Assembly: GCA_034434895.1 (NCBI GenBank)
Contig: DAOTYI010000262.1
Location: 1 to 22,462, forward strand
Origin: DAOTXL01 sp034434895
GTDB taxonomy: Bacteria > Chloroflexota > Anaerolineae > JAAYZQ01
Direction of reading: 5' to 3'
Length of the DNA stretch: 22,462 bases
The translations under genes and the position numbers were made by a program. Position 1 is the stretch's first letter; the number at the start of each line of letters is the position of its first letter. A model generated the notes under the pieces. That model saw nothing but the letters and a program-made list of their open reading frames with translations. It did not search any database and had not been told where the DNA came from. Below, piece by piece: positions 1-7,860 of the stretch.

Positions 1-26
1 TGGTGGTCGTACGCGGCTGATCAGCC

Positions 27-145
27 CTCAGAGCCGGTCTGAAAAGCTTACCACAAAGACACAAAGACCACAAAGGAACACGAAAAGACCGCATAGTGCC
101 CTTGGTGTCCTTCGTATCCTTAGTGGTTTTCAGACTAGCTCTCAG
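27..145. repeat. MITE-like inverted repeat, copy A
   Basis: A roughly 119-bp element with inverted ends. The left end reads CTCAGAGCCGGTCTGAAAAG and the right end, read on the other strand, CTGAGAGCTAGTCTGAAAAC. Next to the ends are purine-rich blocks of the ACCACAAAGACACAAAG type that pair with TTTGTGGT/CCTTAGTGG blocks on the other side. Copy C (7861-7967) is the same element in inverse orientation and copy B (2618-2690) is a partial one. The right end contains the TGA stop codon of hypD (142-144). No coding capacity; it may also fold as a long hairpin and end hypD transcription. Confidence 0.75.
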
Positions 146-2508
146 AACGATTGATGCTCCGTCCGGGCGATGATCTCGTCCTGCAACGCCTTGCCCAGAT
201 CGCAAAAATAGTCGCTGTAGCCCGCCACGCGCACGATCAGATCGCGGTACTGCTCCGGGTGCTGTTGGGCAGCGCGCAGCGTGGCCGCGTCCACCACGTT
301 GAACTGGATGTGGTGGCCGTCCAGCCGGAAGTAGCTGCGCACCAGGTGGACCAGGTTGTCCAGCCCTTCCTCATCGCGCAGCAGGTGAGGGGTGAATTTC
401 TGATTGAGCAGCGTGCCGCCGGTGCGGACATGGTCCATTTTGGCCGCCGACTTGAGGACGGCCGTCGGGCCATGCCGATCGGCCCCCTGCACCGGCGAGA
501 TCCCCTCCGACAGGGGAGTCCAGGCCCGCCGGCCATCGGGCGTGGCGCCCACCACCGAGCCGAAATAGACATGCACCGTCGTCGGCAGCAGATTGATGTG
601 GTAATGGCCTCCTTTGGTGTTGGGCCGGCCGTCCACCGCCTGGAAATAGGCCTCGAACACGGCGCGCATCACCTCATCGGCATAGTCGTCGTCGTTGCCG
701 TAGCGGGGCGTCTTGTGCAACAACATCTGGCGCAGCCCTTCCTGACCGGCAAAATCGGCCCGCAGCGCAGCCAGCAGGTCGGCCATGGTCAGCGTTTGGT
801 GGTCGAAGAGATGGTAGCGGATGGCCGTCAGCGCGTCGGCCATCGTCCCCAGGCCAACCCCCTGGATGTAGGTGGTGTTGTAGCGCGCTCCGCCGTCATG
901 ATAATCCCGGCCCCGGGCGATGCAGTCGTCAATCAGCAACGACAGGAACGGCGCAGGCATGTAAGCCGCATATAGCCGTTCGATAACATTGTTGCCCCGC
1001 ACCTTCAGGTCCACAAAATAGTTCAACTGCTTTCGGTAAGCCTCAAACAGCTCCTCGAAGCTCTGAAAGCAGGTCGGATCGCCCGTCTCCAGGCCGATCC
1101 GCTGCCCGGTGCGAGGGTCCAGGCCGTTGTTCAGGGTCAGCTCCAGCACTTTGGGCATGTTGAAATAGCCGGTCAGGATGTAGCTCTCTTTGCCGAAAGC
1201 CCCCACCTCCACGCAGCCGCTGGAGCCGCCACAGCGGGCATCGGCCAGCGATTTGCCCATGCGCACCAGCTCCTGGACGATCAGGTCAGCGTTGAACACC
1301 GAGGGCTGGCCGAACCCGGTGCGGATGATGCGCGCCGCCCGCTTGATAAAGCGGTCAGGGTTCTTTTTGCTGACCTGGATGGAGGAACTGGGCTGGAGCA
1401 GCCTCATCTCTTCGATCACATCCAGCAGCAGGTAGGTGACCTCGTTGACCGCATCAGAGCCGTCGGGCCGGACGCCGCCCAGGTTGATCTGGGCAAAGTC
1501 GGTGTAGGTGCTGCTCTCCGCCGCCGTGACCCCCACTTTGGGCGGCGCGGGCTGGTTGTTGAATTTGATCCACAGGCATTGCAGCAGTTCCTCGGCCTGT
1601 TCGCGGCTCAGCGTCCCCTCCTCCAGGCCCTTTTTGTAGAACGGGTAGAGGTGCTGGTCCAGCCTGCCAGGGCAGAAGGCATCCCAGGGGTTCAGTTCGA
1701 GGGTCACCCCCAGATGCACAAACCAGTAGGCCTGCAACGCCTCCCAAAAGTCACGGGGGGCGTGGGCCGGCACGTGGCGGCACACCTGGGCGATGCGCTT
1801 CAGTTCCGCCCGCCGCTGCGGATCGGCCTCCTGGTGGGCCAGCGCCAGGGCTTTGTCGGCATGGCGGTGGGCAAAAGCGATCAGGGCATCGGCGCAGATG
1901 AGCATCGCCTTCAGCTCCTCCTGCCGGGCGTAGGCTTGCGGATCGTTCTGGTAGTCCAGCCCGGCCAGGCTACGCCGGATCTCGGCCTTGAACTGCTCCA
2001 TCCCTTTGTGGTAGATCTTGTCGTCGAGCACCGTATGCCCCGGCGAGCGCTGCTCCATGAACTCGGTAAAGACGCCGGCCTGGTAGGCCGCCAGCCACTC
2101 ATCGGTCATCTCGCGGAAGATCAGCTCCCGCATCGTCCGGCCCCGCCAGAAGGGGAGGATCGTCCCGGCATAGAGCTGCCGCGCCTGGGGGCTGACCTTG
2201 AACGGGATCTTGTCCCTGGAGTCGAGGATGTCCAGGTCTTCCAGAGTGTGACAGCACAGCTCCGGATAGGTGGGGGTCGCCTTGGGGGCCGGCCCCTTTT
2301 CGCCGACGATCAGCTCCCCATCGCCGAGATAGATCGCCTTGTGCGTCAGCAGGTATTGAAAGGCCAGGGCACGTTTGACCGGCATCGAGGTCAGTTCGGT
2401 GTGCTGCCGGTAAAATTCGGTCAACAGCTCCGCCCGTTCGGTCGAAAGGGTGGGCACCGCCTCCAGGCTCTGCCGCCGCAGGCGGGTCACCCGCTCAGTC
2501 ATGGCCAT
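142..2508 (-). CDS. hypD: trans-4-hydroxy-L-proline dehydratase (glycyl radical enzyme)
   Basis: A 788-residue member of the pyruvate formate-lyase/glycyl radical family, full length. The glycyl radical motif RVAGYSDYF is near the C-terminus (G763) and the thiyl-radical site SGCVE is mid-protein (C432, E434). From memory, C. difficile HypD uses F152, H160, D278, S334, F340, C434, E436, Y450, T645 and G765. Every one is present here two positions earlier (F150, H158, D276, S332, F338, C432, E434, Y448, T643, G763), so I call hydroxyproline dehydratase rather than pyruvate formate-lyase or a diol dehydratase. The reaction makes (S)-1-pyrroline-5-carboxylate plus water, which proline biosynthesis reductase can turn into proline. 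The enzyme is oxygen-sensitive and needs a radical-SAM activase (HypE), which is not in this window; it could lie just beyond position 1. The ATG at 2508 is chosen because AGGAGGG lies 7 nt upstream. The stop codon lies inside a repeat element. Confidence 0.88.
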   Translation of the reverse strand: MAMTERVTRLRRQSLEAVPTLSTERAELLTEFYRQHTELTSMPVKRALAFQYLLTHKAIYLGDGELIVGEKGPAPKATPTYPELCCHTLEDLDILDSRDKIPFKVSPQARQLYAGTILPFWRGRTMRELIFREMTDEWLAAYQAGVFTEFMEQRSPGHTVLDDKIYHKGMEQFKAEIRRSLAGLDYQNDPQAYARQEELKAMLICADALIAFAHRHADKALALAHQEADPQRRAELKRIAQVCRHVPAHAPRDFWEALQAYWFVHLGVTLELNPWDAFCPGRLDQHLYPFYKKGLEEGTLSREQAEELLQCLWIKFNNQPAPPKVGVTAAESSTYTDFAQINLGGVRPDGSDAVNEVTYLLLDVIEEMRLLQPSSSIQVSKKNPDRFIKRAARIIRTGFGQPSVFNADLIVQELVRMGKSLADARCGGSSGCVEVGAFGKESYILTGYFNMPKVLELTLNNGLDPRTGQRIGLETGDPTCFQSFEELFEAYRKQLNYFVDLKVRGNNVIERLYAAYMPAPFLSLLIDDCIARGRDYHDGGARYNTTYIQGVGLGTMADALTAIRYHLFDHQTLTMADLLAALRADFAGQEGLRQMLLHKTPRYGNDDDYADEVMRAVFEAYFQAVDGRPNTKGGHYHINLLPTTVHVYFGSVVGATPDGRRAWTPLSEGISPVQGADRHGPTAVLKSAAKMDHVRTGGTLLNQKFTPHLLRDEEGLDNLVHLVRSYFRLDGHHIQFNVVDAATLRAAQQHPEQYRDLIVRVAGYSDYFCDLGKALQDEIIARTEHQSF

Positions 2509-2528
2509 TGTCTCACCCTCCTGTCGGC

Positions 2529-2557
2529 ATTGTAGCATGGCCGGGTCGGATAGTCAA
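2529..2557 (-). promoter_or_regulatory. sigma70-type promoter of hypD
   Basis: On the minus strand TTGACT (2552-2557), a 17-bp spacer and TACAAT (2529-2534). The predicted start is near 2522, so the AGGAGGG ribosome binding site (2516-2522) sits at the very 5' end of the transcript and the leader is only about 14 nt. Confidence 0.7.
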
Positions 2558-2617
2558 CCCTGACCGGCCTCGCCGGGTAGCCATCGGCCCCCTACGGAAA
2601 AGATGACCCCCGGCGCC

Positions 2618-2690
2618 AGTCTGAAAACCACTAAGGACACCAAGGACACAAAGAATTTCTGTTTTCCTGGTGCGCCTTTGTGGTAGACTT
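2618..2690. repeat. MITE-like inverted repeat, partial copy B
   Basis: Starts AGTCTGAAAACCACTAAGGA, a near-exact match to the right part of copy A read on the opposite strand, and ends in CCTTTGTGGTAGACTTTGAC, a degenerate version of the other arm. It lies between the end of hisS and the hypD promoter, where it could serve as the hisS terminator. Confidence 0.65.
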
Positions 2691-2704
2691 TGACACAGGA
2701 CAGG

Positions 2705-4039
2705 CTACAGGAGTTGCCGCCAGGCCTGGAGCTGCGCCACTGCCCCGTCGCGGGGAACGGTCACCTGTTCTCCCAGCGCCAGATGGCGCAAGGCCACCTG
2801 TCCGGTCGCCACCTCATCCGGCCCGATGATGGCCAGGTAGGGGATGCCCTTCTTCAGCGCGTAGCGGATCTGGGTGCCCAGCGGATCGTCCTCGAAATAG
2901 AGCTCGACATTCAGCCCCGCCCGGCGCAGGTCGCGGGCCAGCCGCAACGATTCCTCCACCAGCGCCGGGGCAAAGCGGGTGACCAGCACCTGGGCCACCG
3001 TCCTCCCCACCTGGGGGGGAAACATCTCCAGCTCCTCCATGACATCCATGATCCGCTCAATGCCGATGGTCGTGCCGGTGGCCGGCAGGCTGCGGGCCAG
3101 GAACATGCCCACCAGGTTGTCATACCGCCCGCCGCCGGTGATGCTGCCGATTTTCGGCTCCTCGACCACCGTCTCGTAGATGGGGCCGGTGTAATAGTCC
3201 AGCCCCCGGACCATCGTCGGCACGATCTGATAGCACCGCTCCGGGATGCCCAATGCCTGCAAATAGCCGACAATCTCTTCCAGCTCGGCCAGCCCCTCCA
3301 TCGCCGCCGGATAGTCGGCCAGCAACCCTTTCAGCCGCGCCAGGACCTCCCGGTTTGCCCCCTGGATGTGCAACAGCTCCAGCAGCCGGCGGACCACCTC
3401 GTCCGGGATGCCGGTCCGGCGCAGTTCCGCCTCCACCCCCTCCAGGCCGATCCGGGGCAGCTTGTCAATGGCGCGATACAGGCCGCCCAACTGCTCGTTG
3501 GCCACGCCGGCATACTGGCCGATGCCGCTGAGCAGCTTGCGGTCGTTCAGGTGGATCACAAACTGCCGGAATCCCAACCGGGTCAGGATGTCATAGATGA
3601 CATTCAGCGTTTCGGCGTCGGCCAGCATGGAAGCCGAGCCGACAATATCGGCATCGCACTGGTAGAACTCGCGGTAGCGGCCCTTCTGCGGCCGCTCGGC
3701 CCGCCATACCGGGGCGATCTGGTAGCGTTTGAACGGCCTGTTCAGCTCCGGGTATTGGGCCACCAGCCGGCACAACGGCACCGACAGGTCGTAGCGCAGG
3801 CAAAGCCTCTCCTTCCCTCCGCTGTGGCCAACGCTGTAGATCAGCCGTTCGGCGTCGGGGCCATACTTGCCCAGGAGCGTCTCCTCCAGTTCGATGGCCG
3901 GCGTCTGCAACGGCTCAAAGCCGAATTCCTCGAACACCCGACGAATGACCCCCATCACATACTCACGGCGGATCATCGCCTCGGGCAGGATGTCGCGCAT
4001 GCCGCGCGGCAGGCGGGGTTCCACTTTTCCTTCCGGCAT
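2705..4039 (-). CDS. hisS: histidine--tRNA ligase
   Basis: Class II aminoacyl-tRNA synthetase of 444 residues that charges tRNA-His with histidine in the cytoplasm. The N-terminal PRGMRDILPE opening is typical. Motif 2 is around RYQIAPVWRAERPQKGRYRE (residues 105-124). The histidine-specific HisA segment is RGLDYYTGPIYE (278-289), and motif 3 is about TGGGRYDNLVGMF (301-313). The C-terminal ~100 residues form the anticodon-binding domain. An upstream in-frame extension exists, but the ATG at 4039 has GGAGGAGATGCA directly before it and gives the family's expected N-terminus. It has its own promoter and a terminator-like hairpin in its leader. It is divergent from the peptidase gene and co-oriented with hypD, about 197 bp upstream of hypD, which has a separate promoter. 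Confidence 0.97.
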   Translation of the reverse strand: MPEGKVEPRLPRGMRDILPEAMIRREYVMGVIRRVFEEFGFEPLQTPAIELEETLLGKYGPDAERLIYSVGHSGGKERLCLRYDLSVPLCRLVAQYPELNRPFKRYQIAPVWRAERPQKGRYREFYQCDADIVGSASMLADAETLNVIYDILTRLGFRQFVIHLNDRKLLSGIGQYAGVANEQLGGLYRAIDKLPRIGLEGVEAELRRTGIPDEVVRRLLELLHIQGANREVLARLKGLLADYPAAMEGLAELEEIVGYLQALGIPERCYQIVPTMVRGLDYYTGPIYETVVEEPKIGSITGGGRYDNLVGMFLARSLPATGTTIGIERIMDVMEELEMFPPQVGRTVAQVLVTRFAPALVEESLRLARDLRRAGLNVELYFEDDPLGTQIRYALKKGIPYLAIIGPDEVATGQVALRHLALGEQVTVPRDGAVAQLQAWRQLL

Positions 4040-4064
4040 TGCATCTCCTCCCTCATCGGTCTGC

Positions 4065-4097
4065 AAAAAAAGCGTGGTTCGGGCCGGAACCACGCTT
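4065..4097 (-). terminator. attenuator-like hairpin in hisS leader
   Basis: On the minus strand an 11-bp perfect stem (4087-4097 with 4070-4080), a 6-nt loop, then seven T residues (4065-4071): a textbook intrinsic terminator. It lies downstream of the predicted hisS promoter and about 25 nt before the hisS start codon, so it would end most transcripts before the gene unless something opposes it. There is no room between this promoter and hairpin for a T-box stem I. Confidence 0.7.
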
Positions 4098-4114
4098 GCT
4101 GCCCAGGTCAGCCC

Positions 4115-4142
4115 ATTATAGCATGAAGCCGATGGGGTGCAA
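4115..4142 (-). promoter_or_regulatory. sigma70-type promoter of hisS
   Basis: On the minus strand TTGCAC (4137-4142), a 16-bp spacer and a consensus TATAAT (4115-4120). The predicted start is near 4108, giving a leader of about 69 nt that holds the terminator hairpin. Confidence 0.7.
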
Positions 4143-4200
4143 ATTCCTGCCACCGTCATGACCTGCCCTGATCCGTCCTGGCGAGATCAGGCCAACCCAT

Positions 4201-4240
4201 TTGCACAACCTCTGGTTCTGTGATATAGTTCAGGCCTGAA
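4201..4240 (+). promoter_or_regulatory. promoter of the DUF885 gene with palindrome at the start site
   Basis: TTGCAC (4201-4206), a 17-bp spacer and TATAGT (4224-4229). A perfect 12-bp palindrome TTCAGGCCTGAA (4229-4240) covers the predicted start and could be an operator or a 5' hairpin. The ribosome binding site GGAGGAG is at 4251-4257. Confidence 0.65.
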
Positions 4241-4262
4241 AGGTCCGACAGGAGGAGAAAAA

Positions 4263-5906
4263 ATGAGTGACGAAACCGTTTTTTACCAGCGCGCCGGGCA
4301 ATGGCTTCACCGCCTGATGGAGCTGAATCCGGTGGCCGCCACCCAACTGGGCGATCACCGCTGGGACGACCGGCTGGCCGATTCCAGCGCCGAGGCCCTG
4401 GACAGTCAGCACCGGGAGATGCTGGCTGCCCTGGCCGAGTTCCGGGCCATGCCGGCCGACCATTTCCGGCTGGCTGCTCAGATTGACCACCGGCTGATCG
4501 TGGCCATCCTCGAATCGTTCATCCGCCAGTATGAAAAGATGCGGGGGCCGTGGCGCAACCCTACCGGCTACCTGGAAGAAGGGTTGAACGGCGTGATGCT
4601 GCTGCTGCTCAAAGAGTTTGCGCCCCTGCCCGACCGGCTGCGCTCCGCCTTGAGCCGGGTGCGGCAGGTCCCCCGGGTGCTGCGGGAGGGGCAGCAGAAC
4701 CTCATTCCGACCGAAGTGCCGCGCGTGTGGGCCGAGGTGGCGCTGGAGGAGGCTCAGCAGGCCCCCGGCCTCTTCCTGGGGCTGCTGCCGGCGATAGCCG
4801 CCCAGGCCGCGCCGGACCTGCAGGCCGATCTGGTCGAGGCCGGCCAGGCTGCAAGCGGGGCGATCCAGGAGTATATCAGCTTCCTGCAAGATCAGGTGCT
4901 CCCCCAGGCAGCCGGCAACTTTGCCGCCGGACGGGAGCTATTTGACGAGATGCTGCACCAGGAGCAGATGGTGGATTACGACGCCGATGAACTGCTGGCC
5001 ACCGGCTGGGAGCAGTTCCACCAGACGCGGGCTCAGATGGAAGCGGTGGCCCGCGAGATCGATCCCGACAGGTCGGTGCGCGACATCCTGGAAGAGGCCA
5101 GGGCCGATCACCCGCCCGCCGAGGGACTGCTCGATGCCTACCGCCAGGCTATGGCCGACATCCGCCAGTATGTGATTGACCACGAAATCGCCACCATCCC
5201 GCCGGACGAGTCGCTGCGCATCATCGAAACACCGCCTTATATGCGCCCCCTGCTCCCCTACGCCGCCTACATGCCCCCCGGCATCCTGGAAGAACAGCAG
5301 GAGGGCATCTTTCTCGTCACGCCGGTCGATCCGGCCAGCCCGCCGGAGGAACAGGAGCAGAAGCTCAGGGGCCACAGCCGATCCAAACTGCCGATTACCG
5401 CCCTGCACGAAGCCTATCCCGGCCACCACCTGCAACTGGTGTACGCCAACCGCACCGAGACGATCCCCCGCCGCATGGGTTCCTTTCTGGCCACCCTGTT
5501 CATCGAAGGCTGGGCCTTCTACTGCGAGGAACTGCTGGAGCAGATGGGCTATATCGCCGAGCCGGTGCAGCGGCTGGGACGGCTGTCGGACCAGTTGTGG
5601 CGGGCGGCCCGCATCATCCTCGACGTTTCGCTGCACACCAGGGGGATGACGGTGGACCAGGCGGTGGATTTCCTGGTCCGGGAATGCCAGCTGGAGCCGA
5701 TCAACGCCCTGGCCGAGGTGCGCCGCTACACCCAGTCGCCCACCCAACCGCAATCCTACCTGATGGGCAAGCTGGCCATCCTGAAGCTGATCGCCGACTA
5801 CCGCCGCGCCCACCCCGACGCCTCTCTGCGCCAGGTCCACGATGCCATCCTGAACTGCGGCTCGCTGCCGCCCCGGCTGATGCGCCAGCAACTTGGGCTG
5901 GACTGA
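4263..5906 (+). CDS. DUF885 family zinc-peptidase-like protein
   Basis: A 547-residue protein of the DUF885 family, thought to be gluzincin-like metallopeptidases. The signature HEAYPGHHLQ is at residues 382-391 (H382, E383, H388, H389). About 30 residues on is FIEGWAFYCEELL with E415, which fits the third-ligand glutamate of an HExx(x)H...E zinc site. There is no signal peptide or membrane segment, so it is probably cytoplasmic. The length matches the family (about 550-600). The substrate is unknown; peptide or dipeptide hydrolysis is inferred from the fold. The start ATG is 5 nt after GGAGGAG. It has its own promoter and is followed 56 bp later by the exonuclease/PatB frame on the same strand, which may be co-transcribed. 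Confidence 0.88.
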   Translation: MSDETVFYQRAGQWLHRLMELNPVAATQLGDHRWDDRLADSSAEALDSQHREMLAALAEFRAMPADHFRLAAQIDHRLIVAILESFIRQYEKMRGPWRNPTGYLEEGLNGVMLLLLKEFAPLPDRLRSALSRVRQVPRVLREGQQNLIPTEVPRVWAEVALEEAQQAPGLFLGLLPAIAAQAAPDLQADLVEAGQAASGAIQEYISFLQDQVLPQAAGNFAAGRELFDEMLHQEQMVDYDADELLATGWEQFHQTRAQMEAVAREIDPDRSVRDILEEARADHPPAEGLLDAYRQAMADIRQYVIDHEIATIPPDESLRIIETPPYMRPLLPYAAYMPPGILEEQQEGIFLVTPVDPASPPEEQEQKLRGHSRSKLPITALHEAYPGHHLQLVYANRTETIPRRMGSFLATLFIEGWAFYCEELLEQMGYIAEPVQRLGRLSDQLWRAARIILDVSLHTRGMTVDQAVDFLVRECQLEPINALAEVRRYTQSPTQPQSYLMGKLAILKLIADYRRAHPDASLRQVHDAILNCGSLPPRLMRQQLGLD

Positions 5907-5962
5907 GGCCCCGCAGGACACGGATGACCCGGATTTGTTGCGCCGCAGAGACGCAATGAGCC

Positions 5963-7765
5963 ATGGCCAAAAAACTGGACCGAATCCTGGTGATTGACGT
6001 CGAATCTACCTGCTGGGAAGGCGACCCGCCACCGGGACAGGAACGGGAGATCATCGAGATCGGCCTGTGCGTGCTGGATGTGACGACGCTCAAACGCCTG
6101 GAAAGCCGCAGCCTCATCGTCCGACCGGCCCGCTCCACCGTCAGCGATTATTGCACCCGGCTGACGACACTGACCCAGGAAGAGGTGAACCAGGGGCTCC
6201 CCTTCGCCGAAGCATGCCGTATCCTGCGCCAGGAGTACCGGGCGGACGAGCGGCTGTGGGCCAGCTATGGTGACTATGACCGCAAGATGTTCCAGCAACA
6301 GTGCCAGGCCCAGGGCGTTGATTATCCCTTTGGGGACAGGCACCTCAACGTCAAGAGCCTGTTTGCCATGGTTTATAACCTGCGCCGCGAGGTAGAGCTG
6401 GATCAGGCCATGAAGCAGCTTGGCTTTCCGCTGGAAGGGATCCACCATCGCGGCAGCGATGATGCCTGGAACATCGCCCGCATCCTAGGGCACATCCTGC
6501 TCTCGGCCAGGGGACAGAGGGACATGTCTGATCAGACCCTCCCGCAGGCTGAAGCTGGAATTTCTTCCAGGCCTGCGGGGGGGGTGACGGTTGCCATGAG
6601 TTACGATTTTGACCGACCGGTTGACCGCCGCACATCCGACAGCATCAAGTGGCGACACTACGGCCAGGAGGTGCTGCCCCTGTGGGTCGCCGATATGGAT
6701 TTCCCCGCGCCGGAGCCGGTCATCCGGGCGCTGCGTGAGCGGGTAGAACATGGCATCTTCGGCTATGGCCTCGAACCGCCCGAGTTGCGGCCCCTGCTGG
6801 TGGAGCGGTTCCAACGGCTTTACGGCTGGCAGGTGCCGTCCGAAGCGATCCTCTTCATCCCCGGTGTCGTCTCGGGCTTTAACCTGACCGCCCGCGCCGT
6901 GACCCGGCCTGGGGATGGGCTGCTGGTCCAGACGCCGATCTATCCCCCGATCCTGCGGGTCCCCCACCATGTCGGGTTGACCCTCAACAGCATGGAGTTG
7001 ACCCGTCGGCCCGACGGGCAGTACGAAATAGATTTTGAGCGCATGGAGGCGGCGATCACCGGGCAGACGCGGCTCTTTATCCTGTGCAACCCCCACAATC
7101 CGGTGGGCCGCGTCTTTCGCCGCGACGAACTGGAGCGGATGGCCGAGCTGTGCCTGCGCCACGGTCTGGTCATCTGCTCCGACGAGATCCACGGCGACCT
7201 GGTGTTCAGCGGGCACTCACACCTGCCCATTGCAGCCCTCTCCCCAGAAGTTGCGGCCCGGACGGTCACCCTGCTGGCCCCCAGCAAGACCTACAACATC
7301 GCCGGCCTGCACTGCGCGGTGGCGATCATCCCTGACGGGGAGCTGCGGCGACAATTCCAGGCGCTCCGCGCCGACCTGGTGCCGGAGGTGGATCTGCTGA
7401 GCTATGTGGCGGCGCTGGCCGCCTACCGCGACGGCGATCCCTGGCTGGCAGCCGTGCTACGTTACCTGGAGGCCAACCGCGACTTTTTATTTGACAATGT
7501 CAACAACAACCTGCCCGGCGTGACGATGGCCAGGCCGGAGGGCACCTATCTGGCCTGGCTGGATTGCCGGGAGCTGGTGGAGGCCACACGCCTGCCCCCC
7601 TACAACTTTTTCCTGGAGCAGGCGCGGGTTGCCCTGAACAATGGGGCGACCTTTGGCCCGGGTGGGGAGGGGTTTGTGCGGCTAAACTTTGCCTGCCCAC
7701 GGGCCACGCTGGTCGAGGCGCTGGAGCGGATGAGGGAGGCGATTCTCCGCTGCAACACGCTCTGA
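5963..7765 (+). CDS. fused DEDDh 3'-5' exonuclease and PatB/MalY cystathionine beta-lyase
   Basis: One open frame of 600 residues with two unrelated domains. Residues 1 to about 190 are an exonuclease of the ERI1/KapD-like DEDDh type: ExoI VIDVEST (D12, E14), ExoII SYGDYDRKMF, and ExoIII HHRGSDDAWN. Residues 212-600 are a complete fold-type I PLP enzyme of the PatB/MalY group, with LWVADMDFPAP, CNPHNPVGRVF, SDEIHGDLVFSGH and SKTYNIAGL; K442 is the expected PLP lysine. The second part alone is 389 residues, about the length of MalY. It should cleave C-S bonds, for example cystathionine or cysteine to pyruvate, ammonia and thiol. The linker (about 190-211) has no conserved character and contains a hairpin and a G8 run; one G fewer would stop the exonuclease at TGA just before the PatB ATG at 6596. 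Two adjacent genes are therefore as likely as a real fusion. The ribosome binding site before 5963 is weak. Confidence 0.8.
   Translation: MAKKLDRILVIDVESTCWEGDPPPGQEREIIEIGLCVLDVTTLKRLESRSLIVRPARSTVSDYCTRLTTLTQEEVNQGLPFAEACRILRQEYRADERLWASYGDYDRKMFQQQCQAQGVDYPFGDRHLNVKSLFAMVYNLRREVELDQAMKQLGFPLEGIHHRGSDDAWNIARILGHILLSARGQRDMSDQTLPQAEAGISSRPAGGVTVAMSYDFDRPVDRRTSDSIKWRHYGQEVLPLWVADMDFPAPEPVIRALRERVEHGIFGYGLEPPELRPLLVERFQRLYGWQVPSEAILFIPGVVSGFNLTARAVTRPGDGLLVQTPIYPPILRVPHHVGLTLNSMELTRRPDGQYEIDFERMEAAITGQTRLFILCNPHNPVGRVFRRDELERMAELCLRHGLVICSDEIHGDLVFSGHSHLPIAALSPEVAARTVTLLAPSKTYNIAGLHCAVAIIPDGELRRQFQALRADLVPEVDLLSYVAALAAYRDGDPWLAAVLRYLEANRDFLFDNVNNNLPGVTMARPEGTYLAWLDCRELVEATRLPPYNFFLEQARVALNNGATFGPGGEGFVRLNFACPRATLVEALERMREAILRCNTL
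6541..6598 (+). other. exonuclease/PatB junction: hairpin, G8 tract and internal start
   Basis: CCCGCAGGC (6541-6549) pairs with GCCTGCGGG (6571-6579), and inside it CTGGAA (6555-6560) pairs with TTCCAG (6565-6570). The stem runs into eight G residues (6577-6584), then TGA in the +1 frame (6585-6587) and an in-frame ATG (6596-6598) that starts a full-length PatB protein. The G-rich run can also act as a ribosome binding site for that ATG. Confidence 0.7.
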
Positions 7766-7792
7766 GGGGCGTTGCGCCCATTAAGGCGGGGG

Positions 7793-7847
7793 CGATTGGA
7801 AATCGCGTCCACCTGCGCGGACGGAGGCATCCACGCCAGTGGATGCC
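7793..7847. repeat. three tandem short hairpins
   Basis: CGATT-GGA-AATCG (7793-7805), CGTCC-N8-GGACG (7806-7823) and GGCATCCAC-GCCA-GTGGATGCC (7826-7847) follow each other with almost no gap. They resemble REP/BIME-type repeats and could form the 3' end structure of the upstream transcript, though there is no T-run. Confidence 0.6.
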
Positions 7848-7860
7848 TGACCGCAGACCC

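Noticed and set aside
151..975. Long plus-strand open frame opposite hypD
   Set aside because: Antisense to a gene with a complete set of active-site residues; the translation has no family features, and long antisense frames are common at this GC content.
142..2508. Pyruvate formate-lyase (pflB) assignment
   Set aside because: PFL has two adjacent catalytic cysteines; here a single C432 is followed by V-E, as in the dehydratase group.
2690..4126. Plus-strand 478-codon frame opposite hisS
   Set aside because: A mirror of hisS codon usage with no recognisable domain; hisS has all its motifs.
4040..4260. T-box riboswitch upstream of hisS
   Set aside because: The terminator is present, but I find no T-box sequence, specifier loop or stem I on the minus strand, and the predicted promoter leaves no room for them.
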